Notes: generated from the sequence alone by a model not told the origin. A DNA stretch of 46,639 bases from Microbacterium sp. (GCF_003248605.1 NZ_QFPF01000006.1:1-46639), one strand, 5' to 3'; positions 38,573 through 46,639 are shown, counted from the stretch's first letter. Numbers and translations are program-made.

Positions 38573-40062
38573 GGGTGGCTCGAGCACCGCGGACGATGGT
38601 GCGCACGCTGCGGCGTCGCCTGCTCCTCGTCGTCGCGATCGCGGTGCTGCTGGTGGGAGTCGCCAGCGTCTGGGGCATCCGCATCGTGACCGATATCAAC
38701 GCCGAACGACAGGTCCACATCGCCGCGCAGGCGGTCGCGACCTGGGGCACCGACGACGACGGCGACAGGGTCATCAATACCGATCGTCTCGCGGATGCGG
38801 CTGCAGCATCCACGATCGTCGCTCTGCTCGGCCCCGACGATCGGGTCGTCGCAGCGAGCTCGGCCCCCTCGGCGACAGTCTCGTCTCTCGAGCGCATCGC
38901 CGCCGACACCGGTGCGGGGCGCACGTCTCGCGTGGATGTGGACGGACGCACGACGCTGTTCGCCGCGGTGGATCTGCCCCCGGGCACCGTGGTCGACGAC
39001 GGCGAGCGCACCCCGGTCGATCGGGCGCTGGTCGGAATCAGCGTCGAGGGTTCGGACCGGCTGGTCGCAGCCCTCGCGCTGGCTGCGGTGGGCATCATCG
39101 CAGGCGTACTGATCGCGGTCTGGGTGGTTGTGACCCTCGTCGTCACCCGCACCACCCGATCGCTGACCGAGCTGACCGCCCGGGTCGAGGACGGCCGCCT
39201 CGACGGGATGCTCGACACGGCGGCGACCGAAGCGTCGGGGCGACCGAGCGTCTCGGGGGGTTCGGGGGGTTCGGGATTCTCGGAGTTCTCCGAGACGCAC
39301 GCGATCTCGACCGCGATCGCTCGCCTCGATGCCCGGCGCGATGCGACGGAGCGACAGTTGCGGGACTTCGTCGCGGATGCATCGCACGAGTTGCGCACCC
39401 CGCTCACCAAGATCCAGGGCTGGTCGGAGCTCCACTTCCAGAGCCCCGACGATGCAGACACCACCGATCGCGCCTTCGCGAGCATCGTCGAAGAGTCGGA
39501 GCGCATGCGCTCGCTTGTCGATCGCCTCGCACAACTCGCGCGCGCCGAGGGCGCGCCCGGTCTGTCGGAGACGGTCGATCTCGCGGCGATCTGCCGCGAG
39601 GCCGCAGACGACGCGGCCCTGCTCGATCCCGATCGCCGCATCACCGTGAACGCCCCCGACCGCGCCCTCGTCGAGGGTGATCGGCTGACCCTCACGCAGC
39701 TGGTGCGCAACCTCGTCGGCAACGCGCTTGTGCACGCCGGTCGGCATGCCTCGGTGACCATCGCGCTCGAGAGCGCGCAGGGAAGCGGGGCGGATCGCGC
39801 GTCGGGCGCTCCACCTGAGGGCGGGCGGGGCCGTGTGACGCTCACGGTGGCCGACGATGGCGTCGGCATCCCGCCGTCGGTGCGCGAGCGCGCGTTCGAC
39901 CGTTTCGTCACCGGCGACCGACGCACGGGTACGGGTCTCGGGCTGGCGATAGCACAGGCCGTCGCGTTGTCCCACGGCGGCACGATCGGCCTCGCCTCCG
40001 ACGCGGACCAGGGCACGATCGTGACGGTGCAGCTGCCACGTGGAGCGCCCGCGCGGCCGTAA
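38569..40062 (+). CDS. sensor histidine kinase
   Basis: This 497-residue protein has membrane helices at about 17-38 and 166-192 flanking an extracytoplasmic sensor domain, then a short HAMP-like stretch, a Gly/Ser-rich linker (about 224-242), a dimerisation domain with the phosphorylated His273 in DASHELRTPLTKIQ, and an ATPase domain with NLVGNALVHA (N box), VADDGVGIP (G1) and TGTGLGLAIA (G2). It should phosphorylate the response regulator just upstream, to which it is coupled by an ATGA overlap. The ligand is unknown. Confidence 0.95.
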   Translation: MRVARAPRTMVRTLRRRLLLVVAIAVLLVGVASVWGIRIVTDINAERQVHIAAQAVATWGTDDDGDRVINTDRLADAAAASTIVALLGPDDRVVAASSAPSATVSSLERIAADTGAGRTSRVDVDGRTTLFAAVDLPPGTVVDDGERTPVDRALVGISVEGSDRLVAALALAAVGIIAGVLIAVWVVVTLVVTRTTRSLTELTARVEDGRLDGMLDTAATEASGRPSVSGGSGGSGFSEFSETHAISTAIARLDARRDATERQLRDFVADASHELRTPLTKIQGWSELHFQSPDDADTTDRAFASIVEESERMRSLVDRLAQLARAEGAPGLSETVDLAAICREAADDAALLDPDRRITVNAPDRALVEGDRLTLTQLVRNLVGNALVHAGRHASVTIALESAQGSGADRASGAPPEGGRGRVTLTVADDGVGIPPSVRERAFDRFVTGDRRTGTGLGLAIAQAVALSHGGTIGLASDADQGTIVTVQLPRGAPARP

Positions 40063-40098
40063 CGGTGCGGGGTCGTTCCTGCGACCGTCGCGGCACCC

Positions 40099-40133
40099 GA
40101 AGATGACGGCATTCTCACCTGCTTCTCATCTTC
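40099..40133 (+). terminator. possible weak terminator hairpin
   Basis: GAAGATGA at 40099-40106 pairs with TCATCTTC at 40126-40133 across a 19-base loop, about 37 bases after the histidine-kinase stop. It is AT-richer than its surroundings but the stem is short. Confidence 0.3.
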
Positions 40134-40195
40134 AAAGCCCTGATCCAGGCACTATTCGATGCTGGAATGTCGGTGGCCCCGGGCAAGATGAAAGC

Positions 40196-41590
40196 ATGAC
40201 CGAAGCCGCACGAGAGGCCCTGCTCCGAGCCGATGCGCGGCTCGATGCACTGCTGCCGCGGCTGATCGATGTGCGAGTGCGCAAGGCGCAGCTCGAGGCC
40301 GAAGAGGCTCGTCTGCTGGCCGAGGCCCGCAGCATCGCCGATGACTGGACGACCGATTCCGGCAGCGGGCACTCGGGGTCCGGTGCCGATCTCGCGCATC
40401 GCACGGTCGCCGCCGAGATCGGTGCGGCGTGGCGGGTCAGCGATCGCACCGTGCAGCGCCAGATCCACGAGGCGGCCACCCTCGTGGCCACCTACGCCGC
40501 GACGACCAGAGCCCTCGAAGCCGGGCAGATCTCGATCGCGCATGCCCGGGCGATCATGTCGGCGGGGGCCGTGATCGACAAGCCCGAGCTGCGCGCCGAG
40601 TACGAGCAAGAGATCCTCTCCTTCGCCTGCGCCGAGTCGGCGTCGCGGCTGACTCCGGTCGCCAAGCGCCGGGCCGAGTGGTTCGCCGAGACGACCTTCG
40701 AACAGCGCCACCGCCGCTCCCTCGCCGACCGCACCGTCTGGGTCACCGACCTCGATGACGGCATGGCAGAGCTGCGCGCGGTGCTTCCCGCGGTCGTGGC
40801 CCACGGCATCCACGATCGTCTTTCACAGATGGCGCGCACCGTCACCGACGCACGCACACCGGTCACCGGCAGCGAGACGGTGGATGCTGGCGCCCAGGCG
40901 CAACCCGACGCCGAGCCCGTCGACACCGATGCCGGCGCGGGCGCGGGCGCGGACGCGGACTCAGACGACCGCTCGACCGATCAGGTGCGCGCCGACATCT
41001 TCGCGGATCTGCTGCTGGCGGCCGACCCCGCGGCACACGACGGCGGGCCCACGGGACTCGGGGCCATCCGCGCCAGCGTGCAGATCACGGTGCCGGTCAT
41101 GAGCCTCATCGATCAGGCGGTCACCGATCCGTACGAGTCGCCGTTCCTCGCGGGTCGCTCGCCCGTCGACAACACCACCGCGTGCATGCTCGCGGCGGGG
41201 GCGCCCGGGTGGGATCGCATCCTGACACATCCGATCTCGGGCCAGGTGCTCGCCGTCGACAGATATCGGCCGAGCGAACAGCTGCGCCGACATCTGGTGG
41301 TCCGCGATCAACACTGCCGGTTCCCGGGGTGTCGTATGCCCCCGCATCGATGCGACGCCGACCACACGATCGATGCCGCGCACGGCGGCTGCACCGGCGA
41401 TGACAACCTCGCCCTGCTGTGTCGGCGGCACCACATCCTCAAGCACCATTCCGCGTGGGCGGTGAGACAGCTGCCGGGCGGGGTGCTCCAGTGGACCAGC
41501 CCCACCGGTCGCCGCTACACCGACACTCCGATCAGTCGCATCGCGTTCGCGCCCGATCCCGAGTGCGAACTCGAGCCCGCACCCTTCTGA
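40196..41590 (+). CDS. DUF222-HNH endonuclease (13E12 repeat family)
   Basis: This 464-residue protein has the DUF222 region (about 5-330) and a C-terminal HNH domain: QHCRFPGCRMPPHRCDADHTIDAAHGGCTGDDNLALLCRRHHILKH, with two CxxC pairs for zinc and the HNH catalytic His/Asn. It belongs to the 13E12-like family, which occurs in many, often variable, copies in actinobacteria. It may cut DNA nonspecifically; its biological role is unknown. An Asp/Gly/Ala-rich stretch at about 225-265 is low-complexity. CAAGAT lies 6 bases before the ATG, a weak leaderless signal. Confidence 0.92.
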   Translation: MTEAAREALLRADARLDALLPRLIDVRVRKAQLEAEEARLLAEARSIADDWTTDSGSGHSGSGADLAHRTVAAEIGAAWRVSDRTVQRQIHEAATLVATYAATTRALEAGQISIAHARAIMSAGAVIDKPELRAEYEQEILSFACAESASRLTPVAKRRAEWFAETTFEQRHRRSLADRTVWVTDLDDGMAELRAVLPAVVAHGIHDRLSQMARTVTDARTPVTGSETVDAGAQAQPDAEPVDTDAGAGAGADADSDDRSTDQVRADIFADLLLAADPAAHDGGPTGLGAIRASVQITVPVMSLIDQAVTDPYESPFLAGRSPVDNTTACMLAAGAPGWDRILTHPISGQVLAVDRYRPSEQLRRHLVVRDQHCRFPGCRMPPHRCDADHTIDAAHGGCTGDDNLALLCRRHHILKHHSAWAVRQLPGGVLQWTSPTGRRYTDTPISRIAFAPDPECELEPAPF

Positions 41591-41893
41591 TCCCGACGGG
41601 CGCCGCCTCCAGCCCTGCGGCGCAGCGGCGTTTGGCGGCGGCGTTCGGGACGCAGGGCGGACATGCCCTGCAGTATCGGACGCTCCACGCAGGCCGGTCG
41701 GCCGGCAGGATCGGGTGCGCTCGGGGACGCAGGACCTCCATCGAGCAGTGCAGAAGATCGGTTTGCGTGCCAAAGATCCGGAGGGATCGGGCGGCTCAGC
41801 ATGGATCGCCCCCGATCGGGATCCAGCGGCGGCACGGGTCCGGAATGTTGACCGGTTTGAGCCGAGAGGCGCACTGGAAGAGCGCCGCCGCTC

Positions 41894-42017
41894 GTCACGG
41901 AGGGCTTCGATGCCGCCTACGCCCGGGCGCGAGGTCGCCGGCGGCGCGGGCTTCCACATCGCGGGCGGCGCGTCGACGGTCCGTCAGGCACTCGCGGCCG
42001 CGCTGACGCACGAGCGA
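41894..42017 (+). pseudogene. remnant of a dihydrofolate-reductase-like (RibD C-terminal) gene
   Basis: In the otherwise gene-free stretch 41591-42048, one frame reads VTEGFDAAYARAR and, after a +1 shift around 41925, another reads REVAGGAGFHIAGGASTVRQ then ALAAALTHE. Together they match the C-terminal half of the RibD-type dihydrofolate reductase family (VTDGFDAAYARA..., IAGGASTIRQALAAGL). The usual following segment is missing. This is a truncated, frameshifted fragment. It lies next to, but on the opposite strand from, an intact relative at 42049-42618. Upstream 41591-41893 holds nothing recognisable. Confidence 0.6.
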
Positions 42018-42048
42018 AGTCGGTGCCCGTCACGCGGGGACGAACACC

Positions 42049-42618
42049 TCAGCCCGCCACGAGCACCGGCCGGTACCGCACGGCCATCGCCCCCGACCGG
42101 AACTCGTGACGATCCACCAGCTCGAGCGCGATCCGATCGCGCAGACCGGCAAGCAGCGTCGGGCCGTGCCCCGCAAGCACGGGCTGAACGATGAAGACGT
42201 ACTCGTCGATCAGTCCCAGATCCGCCAGGGCGAGGGGCAGGGTCACACCACCCACGAAGAGGCCCTCACCCGACCCCTCCTTGAGGCGCCGAACCGCGTC
42301 CGCCAGATCGCCCCGCAGCAGCTCCGCATTCCAGTCGACGCCGTCGAGGGCGCTCGATACGACGTACTTCTTGGCCGTGTCGATGGTCTCGGCGAACGGA
42401 ATCTCCCACTCCTTCATCCAGTCCGGCCACACACCCGTGCCCGGTCGTCTCCACGCCGACTGCATCATCTCGTACGTGACCCGCCCGAACAGCAGCGCAT
42501 CCGCCCGCCCCACCTCGGTGACCCAGAAGCGCATCGACTCCGCATCGGGCGCGACCCCGGCCTCGTGATGACAGCATCCATCGATCGTGACGTTGATCGC
42601 ATAGCGAAGTGGTCTCAT
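42049..42618 (-). CDS. dihydrofolate reductase family protein (RibD C-terminal type)
   Basis: This 189-residue protein is a YyaP/YwjB-like member of the RibD C-terminal/DHFR-fold family: RYAINVTIDGCCHHE, ADALLFGRVTYEMMQSAW, KKYVVSSAL, GLFVGGVTLPLALADLGLIDEYVFIVQPVLAGHGPTLL. Such enzymes probably use NADPH but their substrates are unknown. It lacks RibD's deaminase half. ATG at 42618 has a GAGGGAG site; an upstream in-frame ATG at 42648 is less likely. Its stop lies 32 bases from the pseudogene fragment. Confidence 0.88.
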   Translation of the reverse strand: MRPLRYAINVTIDGCCHHEAGVAPDAESMRFWVTEVGRADALLFGRVTYEMMQSAWRRPGTGVWPDWMKEWEIPFAETIDTAKKYVVSSALDGVDWNAELLRGDLADAVRRLKEGSGEGLFVGGVTLPLALADLGLIDEYVFIVQPVLAGHGPTLLAGLRDRIALELVDRHEFRSGAMAVRYRPVLVAG

Positions 42619-42777
42619 CTCGTCGCTCTCCCTCGAGTTCCGCGGCACGGCGTGGCCGGATGGTCCTCAACCTACTGCGGGCGTCGCGCGGCATACAGGG
42701 CTGGATGCTGTCGCCACACCGAGTGCGCCATTCCGGTGCCGGCGGGGGTCTCGCGGGCGACGCGACCGATGACGGTC

Positions 42778-42783
42778 TACCAT
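42778..42783 (+). promoter_or_regulatory. leaderless -10 hexamer of the S4 gene
   Basis: TACCAT ends exactly 6 bases before the ATG at 42790; no ribosome site is present. Confidence 0.6.
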
Positions 42784-42789
42784 TTCGGG

Positions 42790-43017
42790 ATGACGACCCC
42801 GCCACCGATCGACGACATCCCGATCGGCGGCGACAGCATCCGCCTCGGTCAGTTCGTGAAGTTCGCGGGTCTACTCGACTCCGGCGGAGACGTCAAAGAG
42901 GCGATCATCGACGGCTTCGTGCTCGTCAACGGCGAGGTCGACCGGCGCCGTGGTCGACCGCTGCAGCTCGGCGACGTCGTCACCTTCGAAGGGCGCAGCG
43001 TCCGCGTCTGCCCGTGA
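42790..43017 (+). CDS. S4 RNA-binding domain protein
   Basis: This 75-residue protein is a single S4 domain of the YaaA/RlbA type: IRLGQFVKFAGLLDSGGDVKEAIIDGFVLVNGEVDRRRGRPLQLGDVVTFEG. Such proteins bind structured RNA, perhaps ribosomal. The short acidic N-terminal tail (TTPPPIDDIPIGGD) precedes the domain. ATG at 42790 is fixed by the -10 hexamer. It is convergent with a hydrolase gene and 45 bases from its end. Confidence 0.9.
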   Translation: MTTPPPIDDIPIGGDSIRLGQFVKFAGLLDSGGDVKEAIIDGFVLVNGEVDRRRGRPLQLGDVVTFEGRSVRVCP

Positions 43018-43062
43018 AGCGCTGGCCCGCGATCGACGACCTGCCCGGAACGCCGAGCCGGA

Positions 43063-43896
43063 TCAGGTAGCGGGCATGCGAAACGGCGCGGCGTGCGCGA
43101 GTGCCCACTCCAGCGCGTAGTCGGCGACCTCTTCCCATCCGGGTTCCGCGCAGATCCAGTGCGAGCGGCCGGGAAACTCGTGGTACTCCGTCAGCGATGG
43201 AGACTTCGCCCAGTGCCTGGCGTTGGACTTGTTCACCGCCGGCGGCATGATGTGGTCTTCGCTGCCGCCGATGAAGAGCAGCGGGGCACGCTCCTGCGAG
43301 TAGTCGACCCACGTCTCCTGCCGCCCGGGCTTGAAGTTCGCAATCAGCCCGTATGCCCACACCCAGTTGCCGGGGGCAGCGATCGCGTACCGCTCCCACA
43401 CCGCATCCGAATCCTCGCGAGACAGCGTGTTCGTGAACGCGTAGTGAAACTCATCCTTCGTGAACGCGACGGCCCGGTGGATGTTCGCGGGATTCTTCAG
43501 CGCCGGGAACAGCGAGCGCACCTGCGAGAGGGGGGTCACGCGCACGCCCTCGGTCGGCGCGGAATCGACGACGACCGCCGCTGCACCGAGGCCGCGTGCG
43601 ACCAGCAACTGGGTGAGCGTCCCGCCGAACGAGTGCCCCATGATGATGGGGGGCTTGGGCAGCGCGTCGATCTGTGCGGCGAGGTACTCAACGGTTTCGG
43701 GGACGGTCAGATTCGCGATGGTGTCGGGATTCTCGCGGAGGGCCTCGACCTCGATCTCGAAACCCGGGTACGCGGGCGTGAGAACCGTGAGGCCCTTCGC
43801 TTCGTAGTGCGCTTTCCAGCCCTCCCAGCTGCGCGGGGTCATCCACAGTCCGTGCACGAGGACGATGGTGTCGGGGGCGTCTGCGTTGTCGGTCAT
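43063..43896 (-). CDS. alpha/beta hydrolase
   Basis: This 277-residue alpha/beta-hydrolase has VLVHGLWMTPRSWEGW (oxyanion region), the nucleophile elbow GHSFGGTL with Ser89, Asp in GGSEDHIMPP and His in FPGRSHWI, so the triad is complete. The segment FEIEVEALRENPDTIANLT is typical of a common actinobacterial subgroup of unknown substrate. An AAAGGAACC ribosome site precedes the ATG. It follows the chloroperoxidase-like gene by 39 bases on the same strand, so these two probably form an operon. Confidence 0.88.
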   Translation of the reverse strand: MTDNADAPDTIVLVHGLWMTPRSWEGWKAHYEAKGLTVLTPAYPGFEIEVEALRENPDTIANLTVPETVEYLAAQIDALPKPPIIMGHSFGGTLTQLLVARGLGAAAVVVDSAPTEGVRVTPLSQVRSLFPALKNPANIHRAVAFTKDEFHYAFTNTLSREDSDAVWERYAIAAPGNWVWAYGLIANFKPGRQETWVDYSQERAPLLFIGGSEDHIMPPAVNKSNARHWAKSPSLTEYHEFPGRSHWICAEPGWEEVADYALEWALAHAAPFRMPAT

Positions 43897-43935
43897 GATG
43901 CGGGTTCCTTTCAGCGGTGTGGAACGGTCGGTCGA

Positions 43936-44760
43936 TCAGGAATCGATGAAGGCGAGCAGATCCGCGTGCAGGCGTTCGCGCTCTGTGTCCGGGAGCCCGT
44001 GCGCCCCGTTCTCGTAGACGAGGAGCTGGGCGTCCGGGATTGCCGCGGCGGAGCGTTGGCCGCCCACCGCGAAGGGCACGATCTGATCGTCGTCACCATG
44101 GATCACGAGGGTGGGGACGTCGACTCGTGCGAGGTCGGGACGGAAGTCGGTTGCCGAGAAGGCGGCGATGCACTCGTATGCGGCACGATGTCCGCAGGCC
44201 ATGCTCTGCAGCCAGAAGGCGTCCCGCACGCCCTGCGAGATGTCGGAGTTGCGGTTGTGACCGAAGAACGGACCGTTGGCGAGGTCTCGGTACAGCTGGG
44301 AGCGGTCGGACGCTTCGCCGGCGCGCAGTCCGTCGAAGACCGCGAACGGCACGCTGTCGGGATTGTCATCCCGCTCGAGCATCAACGGCGGCACCGCCGA
44401 GACCAGCACGAGTTTGGCGACGCGGTCCGTCCCGTGCCGACCGATGTAGTGGACGATCTCTCCGCCCCCGGTGGAGTGGCCGACGAGCGTGATGGAGGTG
44501 AGGTCGAGGTGGTTGATGAGGCACGCGAGGTCGTCGGCATACGTATCCATCTCGTTCCCGTCCCACGTTTGGCTCGAGCGTCCGTGACCGCGACGGTCGT
44601 GGGCGATCGCGCGGTGTCCATGCTGGGCGAGGAAGAGCGCTGCCGCTTCCCACGCATCCGCGTTGAGCGGCCACCCGTGGCTCAGGATGACGGGAGATCC
44701 ATCACCTCCCCAGTCCTTGTAGAAGATCTGCGCACCGTCATCGGTCACGACGTAAGGCAT
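43936..44760 (-). CDS. non-heme chloroperoxidase-like alpha/beta hydrolase
   Basis: This 274-residue protein matches the cofactor-free chloroperoxidase/esterase subgroup: [60 protein letters not shown] with nucleophile Ser96, [11 protein letters not shown] (Asp) and [12 protein letters not shown] (His). Such enzymes hydrolyse esters and in vitro peroxidise acids; the natural substrate is uncertain. ATG at 44760 has a GAGGAGGGA site. It lies between the LuxR regulator and the second hydrolase on the same strand. Confidence 0.92.
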   Translation of the reverse strand: MPYVVTDDGAQIFYKDWGGDGSPVILSHGWPLNADAWEAAALFLAQHGHRAIAHDRRGHGRSSQTWDGNEMDTYADDLACLINHLDLTSITLVGHSTGGGEIVHYIGRHGTDRVAKLVLVSAVPPLMLERDDNPDSVPFAVFDGLRAGEASDRSQLYRDLANGPFFGHNRNSDISQGVRDAFWLQSMACGHRAAYECIAAFSATDFRPDLARVDVPTLVIHGDDDQIVPFAVGGQRSAAAIPDAQLLVYENGAHGLPDTERERLHADLLAFIDS

Positions 44761-44776
44761 GGGATGTCCCTCCTCG

Positions 44777-44804
44777 GCATGGGGTTGATGGGGATGCCCC
44801 ATGC
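44777..44804. repeat. inverted repeat in the regulator/hydrolase gap
   Basis: GCATGGGG at 44777-44784 and CCCCATGC at 44797-44804 form 8-base arms around a 12-base loop, just upstream of the chloroperoxidase-like start and its ribosome site. It could be a weak terminator or an attenuating hairpin. Confidence 0.4.
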
Positions 44805-44826
44805 TCCCTTGGGCCGCAGGTTCGGC

Positions 44827-44857
44827 GAACCACGTGGTTCACGTAGTCGTGACGACT
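44827..44857. promoter_or_regulatory. two palindromes between the LuxR regulator and the hydrolase operon
   Basis: GAACCACGTGGTTC at 44827-44840 is a perfect 14-base palindrome. AGTCGT, one base, ACGACT at 44845-44857 is a second, touching the regulator's stop codon. The first is a plausible binding site of the adjacent LuxR regulator in front of the hydrolase operon; this is inferred from position only. Confidence 0.5.
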
Positions 44858-46639
44858 CAGTCCGTGGGGAACCGTTCGGAGAGTTGCCTCCGGGAGGTGA
44901 CACCCAGCTTCCGGAAGACCTTGCGCAGGTGATAGTCGACGGTGTTCACACTGATGAAGAGTGCCGCGCCGATCTCGGGATTCGTGCGACCGCTGGCGGC
45001 GAGACGCGCGACGGCGGACTCCTGCGGGGTGAGGTCGTCGGCCGATCGGGATGCATCAACACCGGCCCTGACGCCGGTCCCCTCCAGCTCACGGCGGGCG
45101 CGCCCGGCGAAAGCCGGTGCATGGCAGCGTTCGAAAATGAGGAGCGCCTTCTGCAGGTGCTCGCGGGCATCGTGGCGGCGCTTGCCGCGCCGCAACCACT
45201 CGCCGTACAGCAGGTGTGCCCGCCCCACATCGGCGACCAGCGTAGAGGCGGAGAGCTGCGCGATGGCTTCGAGATACAGCGCTTCCGCCCGGTCGTCCTC
45301 CGCCAGCAGAGCCGCGCTGCGCGCCGCCACCCCGCGGATCCACGGGGTGCCCGCGTGCCGAGCGAACTCCGCCAATCTGTCGACCGATCCTCGCACCTGC
45401 TCGGCATGGCCGCTTCGCACCGCGGCTTCGACGTACTCCGGCAACTGCTGATAAGTCACCTGCAGGAATTCGCGGGTGACCATCGGACGGAGTCTCTCGT
45501 AGGCGTCGCGGTAATGCCCGTCGGCGATGTCGCGGATGCTGACGCCCATCATCGCGATCGTCCACGCGCCTGCGAACCCGGTCACCAAGGCCCCGTCCGC
45601 GATCGACTCGACTTCTGCCAGCTGCGCGCCCGCCCATGCGAGGAACGCTGCGTTGACGACTTGCTCGGCGCTGTACCCGATGGCGCGCCGCAGCTCGCGG
45701 ACCTGCTCGATGTAGCGGTCGGACGTCGCGGGGTCGCCGCGGACCAGTTCGACCAAGCCCAGCAACCACAGTGTGGTGTCGACCTCGCGCAGGCGCCCGC
45801 GGTCGCGTGCAGTCCGGAGGGACCTGTCGAGAAGCTCCACGCAGGCTCGGTCGTCCCAGAGCGCCATGGTCAGGGCGACACCGACCGTGCCGCTGTCGAA
45901 CCCCTCGTCATCCATAGCGGAAAGGGCGGCCAGCGCGTCCCGCATGAGAGGCACGGCCTGCTCATACGGCAGCAGGATGTGTGCACTCAGTCCACGCAGG
46001 ATGCGTGACATCGGGCCGTCGCGAACACCGACGCCGTCGGCAAGCCTCTTGCCGAGCTCGGGCAGCGTCACGTCTTGCGCCGCCCACTCCGCGACCAGCA
46101 GAATCTCGAACGCTCGGATGAGAGCGCGCTGCTCGAGCTCCGGCGCCGCCCCGTGGAACAGCTCCGCGGCGCGAAGCATGTGCGCCGCGCCGGTGACCAC
46201 GCCCTCGCGGTCGGCGACGAAGAGGGCGACGAGCGCCTGCAGCTGCAAAACCCGGCCGCTGCTGACCGGGTCGAGACCGTCGATATCGATCTGATCGATC
46301 AGGTCGAGGGCCAGCGTCACGGCGCCCGCCTGTGCCGCCGCCTCGGCCGCGTTGAGCAGTCTCCCGCTGCGAAGAGACCCCCCGGTGGTCAGCTCGGCGG
46401 CGCGCGTGAGCAGTCGCGCCTGTGAGGCACTGCCCCCGCGTTCGCCCGCCGACTCGGCTGCCGACTCCAGCCGCAGGGCGATCGCTTCATCGGCCCCCGC
46501 GCTGGCGGCGGCGGCATGCCAGACCGCCAGATCGGCGCGCCCGACAGCATCCGATTCCGCGCGCAGCGCGTCGTGCACGCGACGCCGATCGGCGTCCGTC
46601 GCGGTGTTGTAGACGACGGACTTGACGAGCGAGTGGCGG
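44857..46639 (-). CDS. large LuxR (LAL-type) regulator, 5' end outside the window
   Basis: At least 594 residues of a minus-strand gene are visible and the reading frame continues past the right edge (RHSLVKSVVYNTATDADRRRVH is the leading part, as in the region after the ATPase domain of LAL regulators). The middle is a long helical repeat region of TPR type rich in Ala and Leu; the C terminus is a LuxR helix-turn-helix (LTPQESAVARLAASGRTNPEIG, ISVNTVDYHLRKVFRKLGV). The N-terminal ATPase is therefore expected outside the window. It probably controls the downstream hydrolases. Confidence 0.85.
   Translation of the reverse strand, partial: RHSLVKSVVYNTATDADRRRVHDALRAESDAVGRADLAVWHAAAASAGADEAIALRLESAAESAGERGGSASQARLLTRAAELTTGGSLRSGRLLNAAEAAAQAGAVTLALDLIDQIDIDGLDPVSSGRVLQLQALVALFVADREGVVTGAAHMLRAAELFHGAAPELEQRALIRAFEILLVAEWAAQDVTLPELGKRLADGVGVRDGPMSRILRGLSAHILLPYEQAVPLMRDALAALSAMDDEGFDSGTVGVALTMALWDDRACVELLDRSLRTARDRGRLREVDTTLWLLGLVELVRGDPATSDRYIEQVRELRRAIGYSAEQVVNAAFLAWAGAQLAEVESIADGALVTGFAGAWTIAMMGVSIRDIADGHYRDAYERLRPMVTREFLQVTYQQLPEYVEAAVRSGHAEQVRGSVDRLAEFARHAGTPWIRGVAARSAALLAEDDRAEALYLEAIAQLSASTLVADVGRAHLLYGEWLRRGKRRHDAREHLQKALLIFERCHAPAFAGRARRELEGTGVRAGVDASRSADDLTPQESAVARLAASGRTNPEIGAALFISVNTVDYHLRKVFRKLGVTSRRQLSERFPTD

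Noticed and set aside
41419..42006. Frames of 120-195 codons spanning the end of the HNH gene and the following gap
   Set aside because: They mix HNH-antisense or shifted sequence with the degraded reductase remnant and have no start signal.
43093..46008. A 971-codon plus-strand open frame opposite the hydrolases and LAL regulator
   Set aside because: It runs across three well-supported minus-strand genes and their gaps, which only happens in a shadow frame.

Overview
The window is about 46.6 kb of very GC-rich DNA from an actinobacterium. The gene content fits Microbacteriaceae, most likely Microbacterium or a close relative: a short Lsr2, a CpaE-like ~134-residue protein, the order galU / 5-formyl-THF cyclo-ligase / FmdB / mscL, a DUF222-HNH endonuclease and many GTG starts. 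The genus is an inference from gene order and protein style, not from a search. I see no insertion sequence, prophage or CRISPR array.

Layout. 1-8,500 holds small housekeeping genes (MFS transporter, alpha/beta hydrolase with acyl-CoA dehydrogenase, DUF445 protein, gamma-glutamylcyclotransferase-like protein, SixA-type phosphatase, YbaK deacylase, leucine-type dehydrogenase) and ends in tRNA-Ala(CGC). 8,700-13,140 holds CsbD, a membrane protein, a RimJ-type acetyltransferase and galU on the minus strand, then the folate ligase, FmdB and MscL on the plus strand. 13,150-18,700 is a possible DNA-repair or defence neighbourhood: a 1,242-residue superfamily-1 helicase-like protein whose Walker A and DEAD-type motifs have lost their catalytic residues, a small gene overlapping its 3' end, and on the other side of a repeat-rich intergenic region an alkyltransferase-like protein (active-site Cys replaced by Ala) coupled to a 3-methyladenine glycosylase lacking most zinc ligands. 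18,800-24,650 holds regulators and stress genes (GAF-LuxR, Lsr2, a cysteine-free HesB-like protein, a Ser/Thr kinase, HxlR regulator with DoxX, a PPOX-type flavoprotein).

24,700-33,510 is a compact glycan-assembly island: seven glycosyltransferases and a TupA-like ATP-grasp protein, mostly joined by 4-base stop/start overlaps. It has no polymerase, flippase or nucleotide-sugar gene inside the window. 33,675-40,062 holds a DUF2243/CtaG pair, an MMPL transporter with a DUF2993-like secreted protein, and a divergent OmpR-type two-component system. 40,196-46,639 holds a DUF222-HNH endonuclease, a broken and an intact dihydrofolate-reductase-like gene, an S4 protein, two alpha/beta hydrolases and a large LuxR (LAL-type) regulator cut by the right edge.

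Two sequence-wide patterns stand out. First, at least eleven genes have a TANNNT hexamer ending exactly 6 or 7 bases before the start codon and no Shine-Dalgarno sequence, which predicts leaderless mRNAs. Second, GGATGC/GCATCC occurs roughly 105 times by hand count, about three times the number expected from base composition.
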